From Armatimonadota bacterium (lineage in GTDB: Bacteria; Armatimonadota; Zipacnadia; Zipacnadales; JABUFB01): DNA of 64,000 nucleotides. Under the pieces are notes generated by a model. It was not told where the DNA came from, made no database searches, and worked only from the letters and a program-made list of their open reading frames with translations. The position numbers and the translations under genes were made by a program. Positions 1 to 9,325 of the stretch are shown piece after piece. Location of the stretch: contig JABUFB010000010.1 in NCBI GenBank assembly GCA_013314775.1, forward strand, positions 248,001 through 312,000. Direction: 5' to 3'. The stretch's first letter is position 1, and each line of letters begins with the position of its first letter.

Positions 1-2
1 GA

Positions 3-539
3 AGCTCGAGTTTCGTCGGCTGGAAAACGGTGACGGAGGACATGGCCCCGCTGCCCGTGGTCAACCGGGCATTCGGGGGTTCGAACAGCGCACAACTGTG
101 GTACTACGCGGACCGCGCCGTGGTGGCACGCAGGCCGAAGCTCGTGGTGGTATACATCGGCGACAATGACATGCCCGCGAGCACAGTGACTGTGGAAAAC
201 TACATCAAGTACGTGACCCTTTTCATCGAACGCGTCCGCGCTTCGCTGCCCGCGACCCGGTTCATTTTCGTGTCCAACAAGCCCAGCCCATCGCGCTGGA
301 AGCTGTGGGACAAGTACCTGGCCGCAAACGCCGCGCTCAAGGCCCTCTGCGAGGCGGACCCGAAGTTGCGCTATGTGGACATCACCCACACGCTTCTTGA
401 CGGAGACGGCCAGGTGATTGCAGACCGCTTCCTGCCCGACATGCTCCACGTGAAGCCCGAAGTCTATGTGGATTGGACCGCCGCGATTCGGCCAGTGGTT
501 GAAGAGGTTTGGAGCTCGCTTCAGACCCCGGGGCAGTAG
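3..539 (+). CDS. SGNH/GDSL-type hydrolase, 5' end cut by window
   Basis: The reading frame is open from base 3, so the gene starts before the window. The first visible residues, SSSFVGWKT, match the block-I region of SGNH hydrolases of the GSSS-x-x-x-W type, so the catalytic serine is probably among them. Block II is NRAFGGS, block III is GDND, and the C-terminal block V is DMLHV, supplying the Asp and His of the triad. About 178 residues are visible, close to the usual 180-220. The likely role is de-O-acylation of a carbohydrate or lipid, as in acetyl-xylan-esterase-like SGNH enzymes. The fold is seen in the motifs; the substrate is inference. Whether it carries a signal peptide cannot be seen. 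It is convergent with the next gene. Confidence 0.85.
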   Translation, partial: SSSFVGWKTVTEDMAPLPVVNRAFGGSNSAQLWYYADRAVVARRPKLVVVYIGDNDMPASTVTVENYIKYVTLFIERVRASLPATRFIFVSNKPSPSRWKLWDKYLAANAALKALCEADPKLRYVDITHTLLDGDGQVIADRFLPDMLHVKPEVYVDWTAAIRPVVEEVWSSLQTPGQ

Positions 540-555
540 AGCGGAACGCCTCGGA

Positions 556-585
556 GACGGGCGAGCGTCCCGCGCTTCACCCGTC
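556..585. terminator. Stem-loop between convergent genes
   Basis: GACGGG at 556-561 is complementary to CCCGTC at 580-585, in the 69-bp gap between two convergent genes. There is no T-run on either strand, so this is a terminator-like hairpin by position only. Confidence 0.3.
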
Positions 586-608
586 CCCGGTTGAGTCCTG
601 GCCGGCCC

Positions 609-2582
609 TCAGTTCGCCGGGGCCACTCGCACCCGGTAAAGCACCTTGTCCCGCACCCCCAGGTACTCCAGCGTCCCATCGGGACGGTACTTTGGCGGGC
701 CGTCGCCCGGGATCCAGCTGTACGCCGGGCCCTGCACGCCGTCCACGACCATGAAGCTCTGGTCGCCGTTCTCGGCGATGTATGCAAACCGCTTTCCGTC
801 GGCGCTGAAACCCTCGGAGACATGATAACTGAAGGGTCCGCGCAGGCTCTCATAGAGCGGCTGAGTGACGCCGTCGAGGATGATCGCCATCTGCTCGCCA
901 AACTTGCCGATGCAGGCGGCATGCTTACCGGATGCGTCAAACCACGGGCTCTGGGCGAGGGCGTCACACTCGGGCCACTCAACGCCGTCCACGACGGCCA
1001 CCCACTTGTCTCCTTTCTTCGCCCCGTAACAGATGCGCGCGCCGTCCGCGGACCTGTTGATGTCCCCCACCTCCTCATACCATGCGCCCTGCCGGCCATT
1101 CGCCCAGACGCACTGCTTCTCGCCGTCGGTGAAGACCGCGGCGACCATCACCGGACCGTTGTCTTCCGACCAATCCGTCTCCACGAAGACCTGATCGTGC
1201 TCCGGCATTGCCTCACCCTTGAGCACGAGGCGATCTTTCGGCCCCACGCGACCCACATACGTGGGCGCGCTGCTCCCGGGCAGAAAAAGGGGAACGGACA
1301 CTACGATATCATCATACTCTGGCCCCTCGACGCCATCCACCACAACGACCGCCTTGCCATTGCGCTTCGCGGCCCAAGCAACGTGTGCGCCGTCGTCGCT
1401 GAAATCCAGTGCGAAGGACTTCTCGTGATATACGAAGTCCTCATAGGCCGGGCTCTCCGTCCCGTCCAGCAGCACGTGCCATTTTTCTTCCTTGCGCACG
1501 ATGTAGGCAACGCGGCCATTTGAGCTGATGGTCGGGGAACTATAGTGGACCTCCTGGTACGGCCCGAACTCGGCGCCGCCTACCACGACTTTCCACTGCT
1601 CTCCATCGCGCGCGGCATACGTCAGCTTCCCGCCCGGGGTGACAACAGGCGTCATGGCCATGATCTCGTCGAACAGCGGACCCGGCTGTTCGCCGGTGAA
1701 GACCGCCCATTTCTCGCCGAGCTTGCCCACTGTGACCGGGTCGCTCTGGGGAGTAGCCCGGATCATGTAGTCCCCGATTTCATCCGCCGCAACTGTCGCC
1801 TGCCCATTCACGTACACCCGCCAGAAGCCTTCCGTCTTGGCCCGGAAAACCAGTCTGCCCTGTGGATCGATCTCCGGCGAGAAAGGGGCCACTTCCTCGT
1901 AGGGCCCGAGCTCTGTCCCCTTGGCCCAAAGGAACCACTGTTCGCCCCTGCGCCCGGCGTAGGTGAAGCCCTGGGCGGCCTGATGGTAGATGATTCCCGC
2001 AACTTCGTCCCATGCCGGGCCTGCCGCGCCGTCCACGGTGACCGTCCACTTGTCGCCGGACCGCGCTGCATAGGCAAGGTGCATCCCGTCGTCGGTAACC
2101 ACCGGGTCCGCGATCTGGTCCCACTCCGCACCCGCAGTCCCGTCAACGATAGGCACCAGCTTCGCCCCGTGCCACCCGATAGCCCAGACGCGCTTGCCTT
2201 CGGCGAGGAAAGTGGGCCCGAACAAGGCATCATAGGGCTCGCTTGTCGTCGCGTCGATCACCGCGAAGTGCTGCCCTCCCTGCCACGCTCCGAGACACAC
2301 ATCTGCCGCAATCCTGCCCCCCGTTGGGCTGAGTACCGGGTGGCCTTTGGCGATGTCGTCATACGCCGGCCCTTCGACACCGTTGAACCAGACATGCACT
2401 TTCCCGTCCCGGGAGGATACCCCCGCGATGTTCCACCCGTCGCTGTCCACCCTCGCCTGCCCGATAAAGGTCTCAGGGAGGGGCCCGAGCCTAGTCTCCT
2501 GGTGAACCGGCTCTCCCTGTGCCAGGGCAGCGAACGACGCCCAGATCCCCACCATCAGCAGGTCCAGCATCGCTCTGCGCAC
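609..2582 (-). CDS. Secreted protein with about 15 propeller-like repeats
   Basis: A GTG start at 2582 is preceded by AGGAGG with 7-nt spacing and gives a clean signal peptide (MRRAMLDLLMVGIWASFAALAQG), so it is preferred over upstream ATGs. The mature protein of about 635 residues is almost entirely a repeat of roughly 42 residues. Each unit has a pattern like G-x-K-W-x-V-V-V-D-G-x-E-G-P-x-Y-D-E-I followed by P-x-F/V-S-x-D-G-x-x-x-A-Y. I count about 15 units. The pattern resembles WD40-like/PD40 (TolB-type) beta-propeller blades, so one or two propellers are likely. No catalytic motif is visible. It follows the GH29 gene on the same strand by 130 bp. A binding or scaffold role outside the cytoplasm is inference. 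Confidence 0.82.
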   Translation of the reverse strand: MRRAMLDLLMVGIWASFAALAQGEPVHQETRLGPLPETFIGQARVDSDGWNIAGVSSRDGKVHVWFNGVEGPAYDDIAKGHPVLSPTGGRIAADVCLGAWQGGQHFAVIDATTSEPYDALFGPTFLAEGKRVWAIGWHGAKLVPIVDGTAGAEWDQIADPVVTDDGMHLAYAARSGDKWTVTVDGAAGPAWDEVAGIIYHQAAQGFTYAGRRGEQWFLWAKGTELGPYEEVAPFSPEIDPQGRLVFRAKTEGFWRVYVNGQATVAADEIGDYMIRATPQSDPVTVGKLGEKWAVFTGEQPGPLFDEIMAMTPVVTPGGKLTYAARDGEQWKVVVGGAEFGPYQEVHYSSPTISSNGRVAYIVRKEEKWHVLLDGTESPAYEDFVYHEKSFALDFSDDGAHVAWAAKRNGKAVVVVDGVEGPEYDDIVVSVPLFLPGSSAPTYVGRVGPKDRLVLKGEAMPEHDQVFVETDWSEDNGPVMVAAVFTDGEKQCVWANGRQGAWYEEVGDINRSADGARICYGAKKGDKWVAVVDGVEWPECDALAQSPWFDASGKHAACIGKFGEQMAIILDGVTQPLYESLRGPFSYHVSEGFSADGKRFAYIAENGDQSFMVVDGVQGPAYSWIPGDGPPKYRPDGTLEYLGVRDKVLYRVRVAPAN

Positions 2583-2712
2583 CTTGCATCCTCCTCTCAG
2601 TATCGCAACCCGCATCGAGACTGTCCGCAGCTCGGGACTGCACCCGGCGTTCGGGCTCTCGGTCACACATTGGCTCTCGGCAGGCCAGAATCCTTGCGCT
2701 GAGCCCTGCAGG

Positions 2713-4458
2713 CTACTCGGCAACCGGTTTCAGCACAACAGACCGCAGGTTCATCAGCGCCAGGCCCGGCTTGCGCAGGCCTCGCACCATCGCATTGAAC
2801 ACTCCCGGGTCATTGAGCCGTATGCCACCGAGGCTTACAGTGCGATAGTTCGTCCAGCTTCCAGTGACCTCGGTCCTGCCCACCACCGCCTGGTTCCCGA
2901 TAACCACCACGTACTCGCTGTCCCCGCTGTTAGTGTCGCAGGCGTAAGTCACCTCGACCTCAAATGCCCCCGGCTTGTCCACCCGCACCTGCCATTGCGC
3001 GAAGTCATTCACATTGGTCCAGAAGCCAATGTTCAGGTCTTTCTGTCCCTCCAGCTTCGCATTTTCGCCGACGATCTCGGCGTCCGCCGCATTGAGCCGG
3101 ATCGTCCCGTCCTTTTCCTGCACCAGTGTCGCCGCCAACGGCTCCACAGTCCCGGACACTTCGGCCACCACCACCGTGTCGATGGGGTCCGGTGCGGTCG
3201 CTGGAAGCTGGATAGCGCAGCCGCGATCGGAGCTGCTCACGGTCAGCACCTTGCCCGTCTCGGCCAGCAGGTATGCTCGCGAAACCGTGGCCGACATGGG
3301 TACATTCAGCACACCGTCGGTCGGCCAGTGGAACACGTGCAGATAAAGCTTGCCCGGTTTCGTGGTGCACCGGCCCCAGGGCAGCTTCTTGAAGGGTCCG
3401 GCGTTCGTGGCGTAGATCGATTCGCCGTTGGCCTCGAGCCACTTGCCGATTGCTGCGAGACGCGCCACACTGGGTTGTGGGATGAGCCCCTCGGCGGTCG
3501 GCCCGACATTCAGCAGGTAGTTCCCGCCTTTGCTGGCAATGTCCACCAGATTGCGCAGGAGCGTCTCCACTGACTTCCAGTTGTTGTCGTAGGACTTGTA
3601 GCCCCACGTGTCATTCATCGTCATGCACGTCTCCCAGTCCCTGTCCTTGTAGCCCGTGGCCGGGATGTGCTGTTCAGGGGTCTCGATGTCGCCGCCGTAT
3701 CCCCCACCCAGCCGGTTGTTGGTGATGATCCCCGGCTGCAGCTTGAGCAGGGGCAGAAACTCCCGGGCGCGCTCCGGGGTCATACCTGTGGGAGTGTCCC
3801 ACCACAGTACCCCCAGCGGTCCGTAGTTCGAGAGGAGCTCCCGCACCTGGGGAACCGCGATCTTGCGGATGTACTCGTCCATATCTCCGTCCTGCGCCGG
3901 GTCCCAGTGACCGCCGGCCGCTGCCCCGCCCGGATGATGCCAGTCCTGGGCCTCCGAGTAGTAGAAACCCAGCTTCATGCCCTGCCTGCGGCACGCTTCG
4001 GCCAGTTCCGCGAGAGGGTCGCGCTTGAAAGGTGTGGCGTCGTAGATGTTGAACGGGCTCGCGGCCGACTTGAACATCGCGAATCCGTCGTGGTGCTTCG
4101 CGGTGATGATGATGTACTTCATCCCGGCGTTTTTCGCGATCGACACCCACTCATCCGCATTGAACTTCACGGGGTTGAATTGCCCGGCAAGCTCGGCGTA
4201 GTCCTTCACCGGGATCTTCGCCTGGTGCATAATCCATTCGCCGATGCCGCCGATCTGCTTCCCGTTCCAAGTTCCCGCCGGAACCGCGTACAGTCCCCAG
4301 TGGATGAACATCCCGAACCGGGCCTCGCGCCACCACTTCATCCGTGCGTCCTTCTGTTCGCGCGTCTCTTCCTGCGCCGCTGCGGGCAGCGCTATCACGA
4401 ACGCCGCGAGCATGCAGACCGCAATCGTCAGGATCATTTCGCCACGCACTCTGGACAT
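2713..4458 (-). CDS. Secreted GH29 alpha-L-fucosidase with C-terminal beta-domain
   Basis: The chosen ATG at 4458 has AGGAGG 8 nt upstream and begins a signal peptide ending near ALPAAAQ. The catalytic barrel carries GH29 hallmarks: RFGMFIHWGLYAVPAG near the start, TAKHHDGFAMF (substrate-binding His pair), LGFYYSEAQDWHHP and GVLWWDT, where the Asp sits at the nucleophile position. The segment ending GGNYLLNVGPTAEG is also typical. The last 130 residues or so form a separate beta-rich region that looks like a DUF5077/CBM-type carbohydrate-binding domain. At about 581 residues the length suits GH29 plus an accessory domain. It should remove alpha-L-fucosyl groups from glycans outside the cytoplasm. 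It is transcribed divergently from the unknown gene at 4613. Confidence 0.93.
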   Translation of the reverse strand: MSRVRGEMILTIAVCMLAAFVIALPAAAQEETREQKDARMKWWREARFGMFIHWGLYAVPAGTWNGKQIGGIGEWIMHQAKIPVKDYAELAGQFNPVKFNADEWVSIAKNAGMKYIIITAKHHDGFAMFKSAASPFNIYDATPFKRDPLAELAEACRRQGMKLGFYYSEAQDWHHPGGAAAGGHWDPAQDGDMDEYIRKIAVPQVRELLSNYGPLGVLWWDTPTGMTPERAREFLPLLKLQPGIITNNRLGGGYGGDIETPEQHIPATGYKDRDWETCMTMNDTWGYKSYDNNWKSVETLLRNLVDIASKGGNYLLNVGPTAEGLIPQPSVARLAAIGKWLEANGESIYATNAGPFKKLPWGRCTTKPGKLYLHVFHWPTDGVLNVPMSATVSRAYLLAETGKVLTVSSSDRGCAIQLPATAPDPIDTVVVAEVSGTVEPLAATLVQEKDGTIRLNAADAEIVGENAKLEGQKDLNIGFWTNVNDFAQWQVRVDKPGAFEVEVTYACDTNSGDSEYVVVIGNQAVVGRTEVTGSWTNYRTVSLGGIRLNDPGVFNAMVRGLRKPGLALMNLRSVVLKPVAE

Positions 4459-4612
4459 GGAACCGGCCTCCTGATGTGTGCAAGTGGGCTTTCTACATGT
4501 GAGGAGTTCACCGCGCACGGCGTGCTTCCTGCTTGATGGGCCACCGACGTGGGAGGCAGGCCTGCCGGGCAGGGCGAAATGCGCGCTCCAGCCCGCGAAC
4601 GGAGGGATCGCC

Positions 4613-5512
4613 TTGAACCGGAGCTATTGGACCTGCGCCCTGGAACTCAACGAGCAGCGCAATGTGACAGCCGGCAGCACAGTTGCCCTCTTGGATGCGA
4701 TCCGTCGCGGCGCCGACTTGCGCATCGGCACCACCTTCCGTCACAATGAGCACATCGATACCAGCTCGGACTGCCCGGAATTGATCCGCGAGGTGGCGGA
4801 GTTCGGCGCAACCTACCTTGTAGATGACCGCTGGGCCGCAGGTGTCATGACCCTCCGGCAGCCCATTGAGTTGCCTGTGGGCTTCGGGCCACGACCGTCG
4901 ATGTCCTTCTTTCTGTACAACCAGGACGGTCGGCAGGCTATCGCACGCCCGTTTCTCGACGGGGCGGAGTGCAGTTCCGTCACCGGTCGCTCCCCCGACC
5001 AGCCCCCGGCGAACATGCCGCGCTATCATGTGCTGGACACCTGGGATACGGGAGCAAACGCGCCCTGTCACAATTTCATCTTCGACTTCGGTGTGTTCCG
5101 ATACATGGTCCGCGACGACTGGACGGAGCTTTACAGCCATGATGCGCAGGGGACCGTGCGCTCTGGCTCACTCGAGGTGCTCACGGAGGCCTTCTTCGAC
5201 GGGTGCGCCCTGAAAATCGCGGTGAGTGGGATCTGCGATGATCTGTCCGTAGATAGCGCACTGACGCATGAGCTCATTGTGCAGGCAGGGCCGGGCTACC
5301 ACTATACCGACAGGAACCTGTTCATGGTTGGGTCACATCCCCTGGTGCGGGTGCGGCCTGCGATCCCGATGCGCTATGAGTCGCGGGCCTGGGATTTCGG
5401 CTGGATCATGGCGCGTACCGACGGTCACGTAGTATACCGCCGCTGTGACCCCTACACGCTGAAGTTCGACGACCGCGTCATGCGCTGTGGGATGCGCTGG
5501 TTCGTGCGCTGA
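4613..5512 (+). CDS. Conserved-looking hypothetical protein
   Basis: A TTG start at 4613 is supported by GGAGGG with 6-nt spacing; the frame extends further upstream but without a comparable ribosome site. The 299-residue product has no signal peptide, membrane segment or recognised domain. The central part (GFGPRPSMSFFLYN, NFIFDFGVFRYMVRDDW) and the end (VYRRCDPYTLKFDDR) are compositionally normal for a folded, mostly beta protein. I do not recognise the family. It stands alone between the divergent fucosidase gene and the convergent SGNH lipoprotein gene. Confidence 0.7.
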   Translation: MNRSYWTCALELNEQRNVTAGSTVALLDAIRRGADLRIGTTFRHNEHIDTSSDCPELIREVAEFGATYLVDDRWAAGVMTLRQPIELPVGFGPRPSMSFFLYNQDGRQAIARPFLDGAECSSVTGRSPDQPPANMPRYHVLDTWDTGANAPCHNFIFDFGVFRYMVRDDWTELYSHDAQGTVRSGSLEVLTEAFFDGCALKIAVSGICDDLSVDSALTHELIVQAGPGYHYTDRNLFMVGSHPLVRVRPAIPMRYESRAWDFGWIMARTDGHVVYRRCDPYTLKFDDRVMRCGMRWFVR

Positions 5513-5533
5513 ACCGCACATCCCGGTAGTTCG

Positions 5534-6634
5534 CTAACGCCTTCCCAGGTATTTGAGGAGTTCCAGCGCGATCAGGTGGTTCCCCTCAACAGTCAAGTGT
5601 ACGCCATCCGAGGTGAACAGCTTCCGTTTCTCGGGATGGGTCCGGGTCGGCTCATAGACGTCCACGTAGTCGCAACCGTTCTCCTGCGCCACTTTGCGCG
5701 CTAGCGCGTTGAACTGCTCTAGCATCTCTGGCTTGCCGAACAGCGATGCCGTCCCTCGTGATGCAAGGAGCTGCTCCGCCAAGGGCAGGGTGATCTCGTA
5801 GACGGAGGATGTCGATGACATCACCGTCACCGGTGCCCCGGTCAGGCTCTTCAGGCGCTGGACCACCTTGGCATATGTGGTCTCGAAATCCTCGAGGGAA
5901 ACCATCGGCAGCGTGAACCCGGATGCGCTGGTGAGTTTGCTGTCATTGTGCCCCAGGAAAATGAAGATGCGCGTAGGCGGCGGGTCGAACAGCCCGTCGT
6001 AGGCGTCGAGGCGGTACGCCTTCGGGCTCTCGTTCAGCCTCTGCCAGACACGGATGATGAAATCCCCTCCCACTCCTGCGTTCCTGAAGCTGAACTGCCC
6101 GCCGCAGGTCTTCTGCAGCCAGTAAGCCACCTGGTCCACGTAGTTGAACCCGCGGGAGAAGTCGGTGAGACTGTCGCCGAGGAACAGGTAATGCGCCGGG
6201 AGAGTGCCCGGGCTCGCTTGCTGAGCGGCAGCATTGAATTCATCCCACTTCTTGCGTGGCAGCACATCGACATACGCAGTTCCGTTGGCCGAGAGCTCGC
6301 TGCTGAGCAGAGTGAGCTTCCACAGACCTGTCGGAAGACCCGTGGTGTCAAAGGAATAATCTGCAGTGCCCCGCTCATCCAGCCTGATCCATGCTGTCTT
6401 GCTCGCAGTGCCACTCCTGGCGGACATGGACACGACCACGTTCGCCGCCGAACCAAGTTGTGATCCCGCGACGACCTTCAGAACCGCCTTCTCCTCGGCC
6501 GGGCAGGCACTGTATGCCGGCGTGGCTGAGAACCCTCCCGGGTAAAGCACGCCGGTCTCGGTTCCCGCTCCACCGCACCCGATCATCGCCAGCATCAGCA
6601 CGGCGCCAAGGACAAGCATCGTGCAGGCTCGCAT
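5534..6634 (-). CDS. SGNH/GDSL hydrolase lipoprotein
   Basis: Begins MRACTMLVLGAVLMLAMIGCGG, a type-II signal peptide with lipobox MIGC, so the protein should be lipid-anchored. The start at 6634 is chosen because GGGGA lies 9 nt upstream; an alternative ATG at 6643 sits directly on that site. Residues up to about 135 form a beta-sandwich-like N-terminal domain. The SGNH domain follows: GDSLTD (block I, nucleophile Ser), GVGGDF (block II), GHND (block III) and DGVHL near the C-terminus (catalytic Asp and His). It resembles carbohydrate esterases of the SGNH clan; the precise ester cleaved is unknown. The last gene before a 226-bp spacer that separates it from the UshA-like gene. Confidence 0.9.
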   Translation of the reverse strand: MRACTMLVLGAVLMLAMIGCGGAGTETGVLYPGGFSATPAYSACPAEEKAVLKVVAGSQLGSAANVVVSMSARSGTASKTAWIRLDERGTADYSFDTTGLPTGLWKLTLLSSELSANGTAYVDVLPRKKWDEFNAAAQQASPGTLPAHYLFLGDSLTDFSRGFNYVDQVAYWLQKTCGGQFSFRNAGVGGDFIIRVWQRLNESPKAYRLDAYDGLFDPPPTRIFIFLGHNDSKLTSASGFTLPMVSLEDFETTYAKVVQRLKSLTGAPVTVMSSTSSVYEITLPLAEQLLASRGTASLFGKPEMLEQFNALARKVAQENGCDYVDVYEPTRTHPEKRKLFTSDGVHLTVEGNHLIALELLKYLGRR

Positions 6635-6860
6635 CGTTCTCATTCCCCGCAGTGGCCGCGAATCCGTGAATCGGCCCATTCAGCCTTGGTTAGCTGACTG
6701 TGATTTCGGCGGCGGTCGGGCACGGTCCTGCATCGCCGGGGGGAATGGACCAATCCGCGGCGAAGCTGCCCCGCGCCACTATAGGCAACCGGGCGACCAT
6801 CATGTCCTCAGCCGGCAACACGCCGCGAGCTCTGCTTCGGGGAGCATTGCCGCCTGGAGC

Positions 6861-8357
6861 CTACTTGATCACAATTCTCCCCTCAATTGCCGGGCTCACT
6901 GTCCCGCGTTCCTTGAGGGTATCGATCACGATCGCGTTGTCGGTGAACCCCAGGTACACCGGCTCCTCGCCCTCGGTCATGACCTCGTACCCGTCCCCGC
7001 CCTGCAGCAGAAACTCGGGAGCCGCAAGTGTATACGTGGCGCTGCGGTCCAGCGGCTTGTCCCCCACCATCACGGACTCCAGCGCCTTGCCGTCGATCAC
7101 AAGGCTCACCCCGGACACCTGGAAGAACCCGCCGGCGGGACGCTCCAGACTTGCCGACCGCTCCAGGGCCCGCCAGAGCTGGTCCCCGGAGACGCGCTTG
7201 GTGGCAATGCGGTTGCTGAAGGGTACCGCCTTGAGTACCGAGCCAACCGTGATCGGCCCGGCGGGAATGGATGCGCGAATGCCGCCGGCGTTCACGAGGC
7301 AGACATCCGCCCGAGTGTACTCACGCAGCAGGTCGCAGATCAGGTTGCCCAGATTGGTCTCCCGGCTGCGCAGGTTGTCCCGCTCGCCGTCCAGGTCCAC
7401 CATGGTCCTGGCGATCACCTCCCCCAGCCGCTCCTCGAGCTTCTCCGCGTACGCGTCCACAACCGCCTTGACCTCCGGGTCTTGGGGCACGGCGTCATTC
7501 ATCTCACGCAGGAATCCGCGGTGTTTCGCCACGTCCCCATCGCGAACCAGCATATCAAGTTGCCCCAGATACCGCCCGTAGCTCCCGGCCTGGCAGATGA
7601 GGGTCTTGCCCACTCGCACGGGCCGTTCCAGCACGGTATGGCTGTGGGCGCCGATGATCACATCAAGCTCCGGGCAGGCCGCCGCGAGCTTGAGGTCCTC
7701 CTCATAGCCGAGGTGACTGAGCGCGACCAGGAATTCCGCCTGTCCACCGATCTCAACCAGCAGCCTGCGGCATTCCTCGATGGGGTCGGCAAAACGCAGT
7801 CCGGCCACGTTTTTCGGGAGCGTCTCCACCGCGGTATCCTTGGACGTCAAGCCAATGATGGCGCATTGGGTCCCGTCAGGCAGGGGCAGGAGGGCCCAGG
7901 GGTTCACGAGGCGCTGCCCGTCGGCCTCGCGGTAGATATTGGCCGACAGGATTCCGAACTCGGCCATGCCCGCGATGCGATGGAAGTTGTCCTGGCCAAA
8001 ATCGAACTCGTGGTTGCCCACGCACATGAGGTCCAGGTCCATGAGGTTCAGGCATTTCACATCCGGCTCGCCCCGATAAATCATGGACATGGGTGTGCCC
8101 TGGAGTATGTCCCCTGCCTCCACGAAGAGCGTGGCGTTGCCGTGATCACGGTTCCACCGCTGGACCCCATCCGCAGCCGTAGCAATGCGCGCGATGCCCC
8201 CCACCGTCTCGTCGCCGCTTTTCACCGGCTCCAGGTATCCATGGAAATCATTGAAGTGCAGGATGGTGAAGTAGCAGTCGGCCCCTGCCGAGCTGATGAC
8301 TGTAAGCAGAGCCAGCAAGGGCGCCAGACGACGACTCAGTCTGGTCGTTGGGTGCAT
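6861..8357 (-). CDS. Secreted 5'-nucleotidase / UshA-family metallophosphoesterase
   Basis: Starts with a signal peptide ending around SSAGADC; GGAGG lies 9 nt before the ATG. The N-terminal metallophosphoesterase domain has all dimetal motifs in order: HFNDFHG, GDILQG, GNHEFDFG, SHLGYEED and IGAHSH. The C-terminal 5'-nucleotidase domain has TNLGNLICD and VNAGGIRA, followed by QGGDGY. At 498 residues it matches UshA/CpdB-type enzymes, which hydrolyse extracytoplasmic nucleotides or related phosphodiesters to release phosphate and nucleoside. It is 65 bp upstream of the stop of the next minus-strand gene, which lies in its 5' direction, so co-transcription is possible. Confidence 0.93.
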   Translation of the reverse strand: MHPTTRLSRRLAPLLALLTVISSAGADCYFTILHFNDFHGYLEPVKSGDETVGGIARIATAADGVQRWNRDHGNATLFVEAGDILQGTPMSMIYRGEPDVKCLNLMDLDLMCVGNHEFDFGQDNFHRIAGMAEFGILSANIYREADGQRLVNPWALLPLPDGTQCAIIGLTSKDTAVETLPKNVAGLRFADPIEECRRLLVEIGGQAEFLVALSHLGYEEDLKLAAACPELDVIIGAHSHTVLERPVRVGKTLICQAGSYGRYLGQLDMLVRDGDVAKHRGFLREMNDAVPQDPEVKAVVDAYAEKLEERLGEVIARTMVDLDGERDNLRSRETNLGNLICDLLREYTRADVCLVNAGGIRASIPAGPITVGSVLKAVPFSNRIATKRVSGDQLWRALERSASLERPAGGFFQVSGVSLVIDGKALESVMVGDKPLDRSATYTLAAPEFLLQGGDGYEVMTEGEEPVYLGFTDNAIVIDTLKERGTVSPAIEGRIVIK

Positions 8358-8422
8358 GCCTGGTGGCCTCCATGGTCTCGGATCACGCCGGGAACAACGA
8401 GGTATTGTTCAGAGCCGCCTCG

Positions 8423-9220
8423 TTACTCCACGTCCCTAGCGCAGCGGAATCCGAGGTAGGCATGAGCGAAGTCGGGCTCGGGCCTGAAGCGGTACGTCGT
8501 CGTGGCGATATGCGGCTCCCCGGTCCAGCTGCCTCCCCTGGCAACTCTCCTGCCCTCGGTCGCCGGATCTTCCCGCCCATCGTCGGCGGCATACGGGTAG
8601 GGCTTGAACAGGCTGCTGGTCCATTCCCAGGCGTTACCGGCCATATCCAGGCAGCCGAAGGGTGAAGCGCCGGCGGGCTTCTCCCCCACGGGACCGATGG
8701 CGTCCTGCCCGAAACGCATGCGCCCGTAGTCCAATCCCGCGCCCCAGGGGAACTTCCGCGCGTCGGTGCCCCGAGCGGCTTTCTCCCACTCGGCCTCGGT
8801 GGGCAGGCGCTTGCCGGCCCATTGCGCGTAGGCCCGCGCGCCGTACCAGGTCACATTGGTCATCGGGAATCGCTCCCTGCCCGGCTTTGGCCGCCATTCA
8901 CCATTCACCTGCTCGACGGGTGAATAGGCCGGCATGCCCAGGAATTCCCGTCCCTGATCATCGGCCGTGCGCTTCGCCTCATTCAGGAACCCTGCATATT
9001 CAGCAACGGTCACCTCGAGGCGGTCGATAAGGAAGGCCGGGAGGCTGACGGTGTGCACCGGTCGCTCCATCGCATCCTCATCGATGGCCTTGCCTTCGCT
9101 GCCCATGGTGAACTCCCCCGCAGGAACAAGCACCATTCCTTCGGGGACATTCGGCTGTCCGAAGCAAGGAAGCGCAAGAAGCAAGACACTTGCAGCCAGC
9201 GATCCGTGATAGGCCCACAT
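8423..9220 (-). CDS. Secreted SUMF1/FGE-fold protein, likely non-FGE
   Basis: Signal peptide MWAYHGSLAASVLLLALPCFGQ with GGGGAG 9 nt upstream. The rest is one SUMF1 (formylglycine-generating enzyme-like, C-type-lectin fold) domain: GMVLVPAGEFTMGS, RLPTEAEWEKAARG, GNAWEWTSS, RRVARGGSW and the terminal LGFRCA. In true FGE the strand after GGS carries two catalytic cysteines; here it reads GGSWTGEPHIATTTYRFR with neither. Sulfatase activation is therefore unlikely, and no sulfatase gene lies in the window. The fold is certain from motifs; a binding or EgtB-like non-FGE role is inference. Confidence 0.9.
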   Translation of the reverse strand: MWAYHGSLAASVLLLALPCFGQPNVPEGMVLVPAGEFTMGSEGKAIDEDAMERPVHTVSLPAFLIDRLEVTVAEYAGFLNEAKRTADDQGREFLGMPAYSPVEQVNGEWRPKPGRERFPMTNVTWYGARAYAQWAGKRLPTEAEWEKAARGTDARKFPWGAGLDYGRMRFGQDAIGPVGEKPAGASPFGCLDMAGNAWEWTSSLFKPYPYAADDGREDPATEGRRVARGGSWTGEPHIATTTYRFRPEPDFAHAYLGFRCARDVE

Positions 9221-9325
9221 GTGGATACACTCCCCTGGCGACAGATCGGTACTGTATTAGGGTGTTCCTCCTGGCGGCGGCGGTTTCCTGCGCGGGATGC
9301 CGGGGAATGGACTTCCCGGAATCAA

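Noticed and set aside
6621-8459. 612-codon plus-strand frame across the nucleotidase gene
   Set aside because: Antisense to the metallophosphoesterase motifs and compositionally abnormal (His/Arg/Gly-rich).
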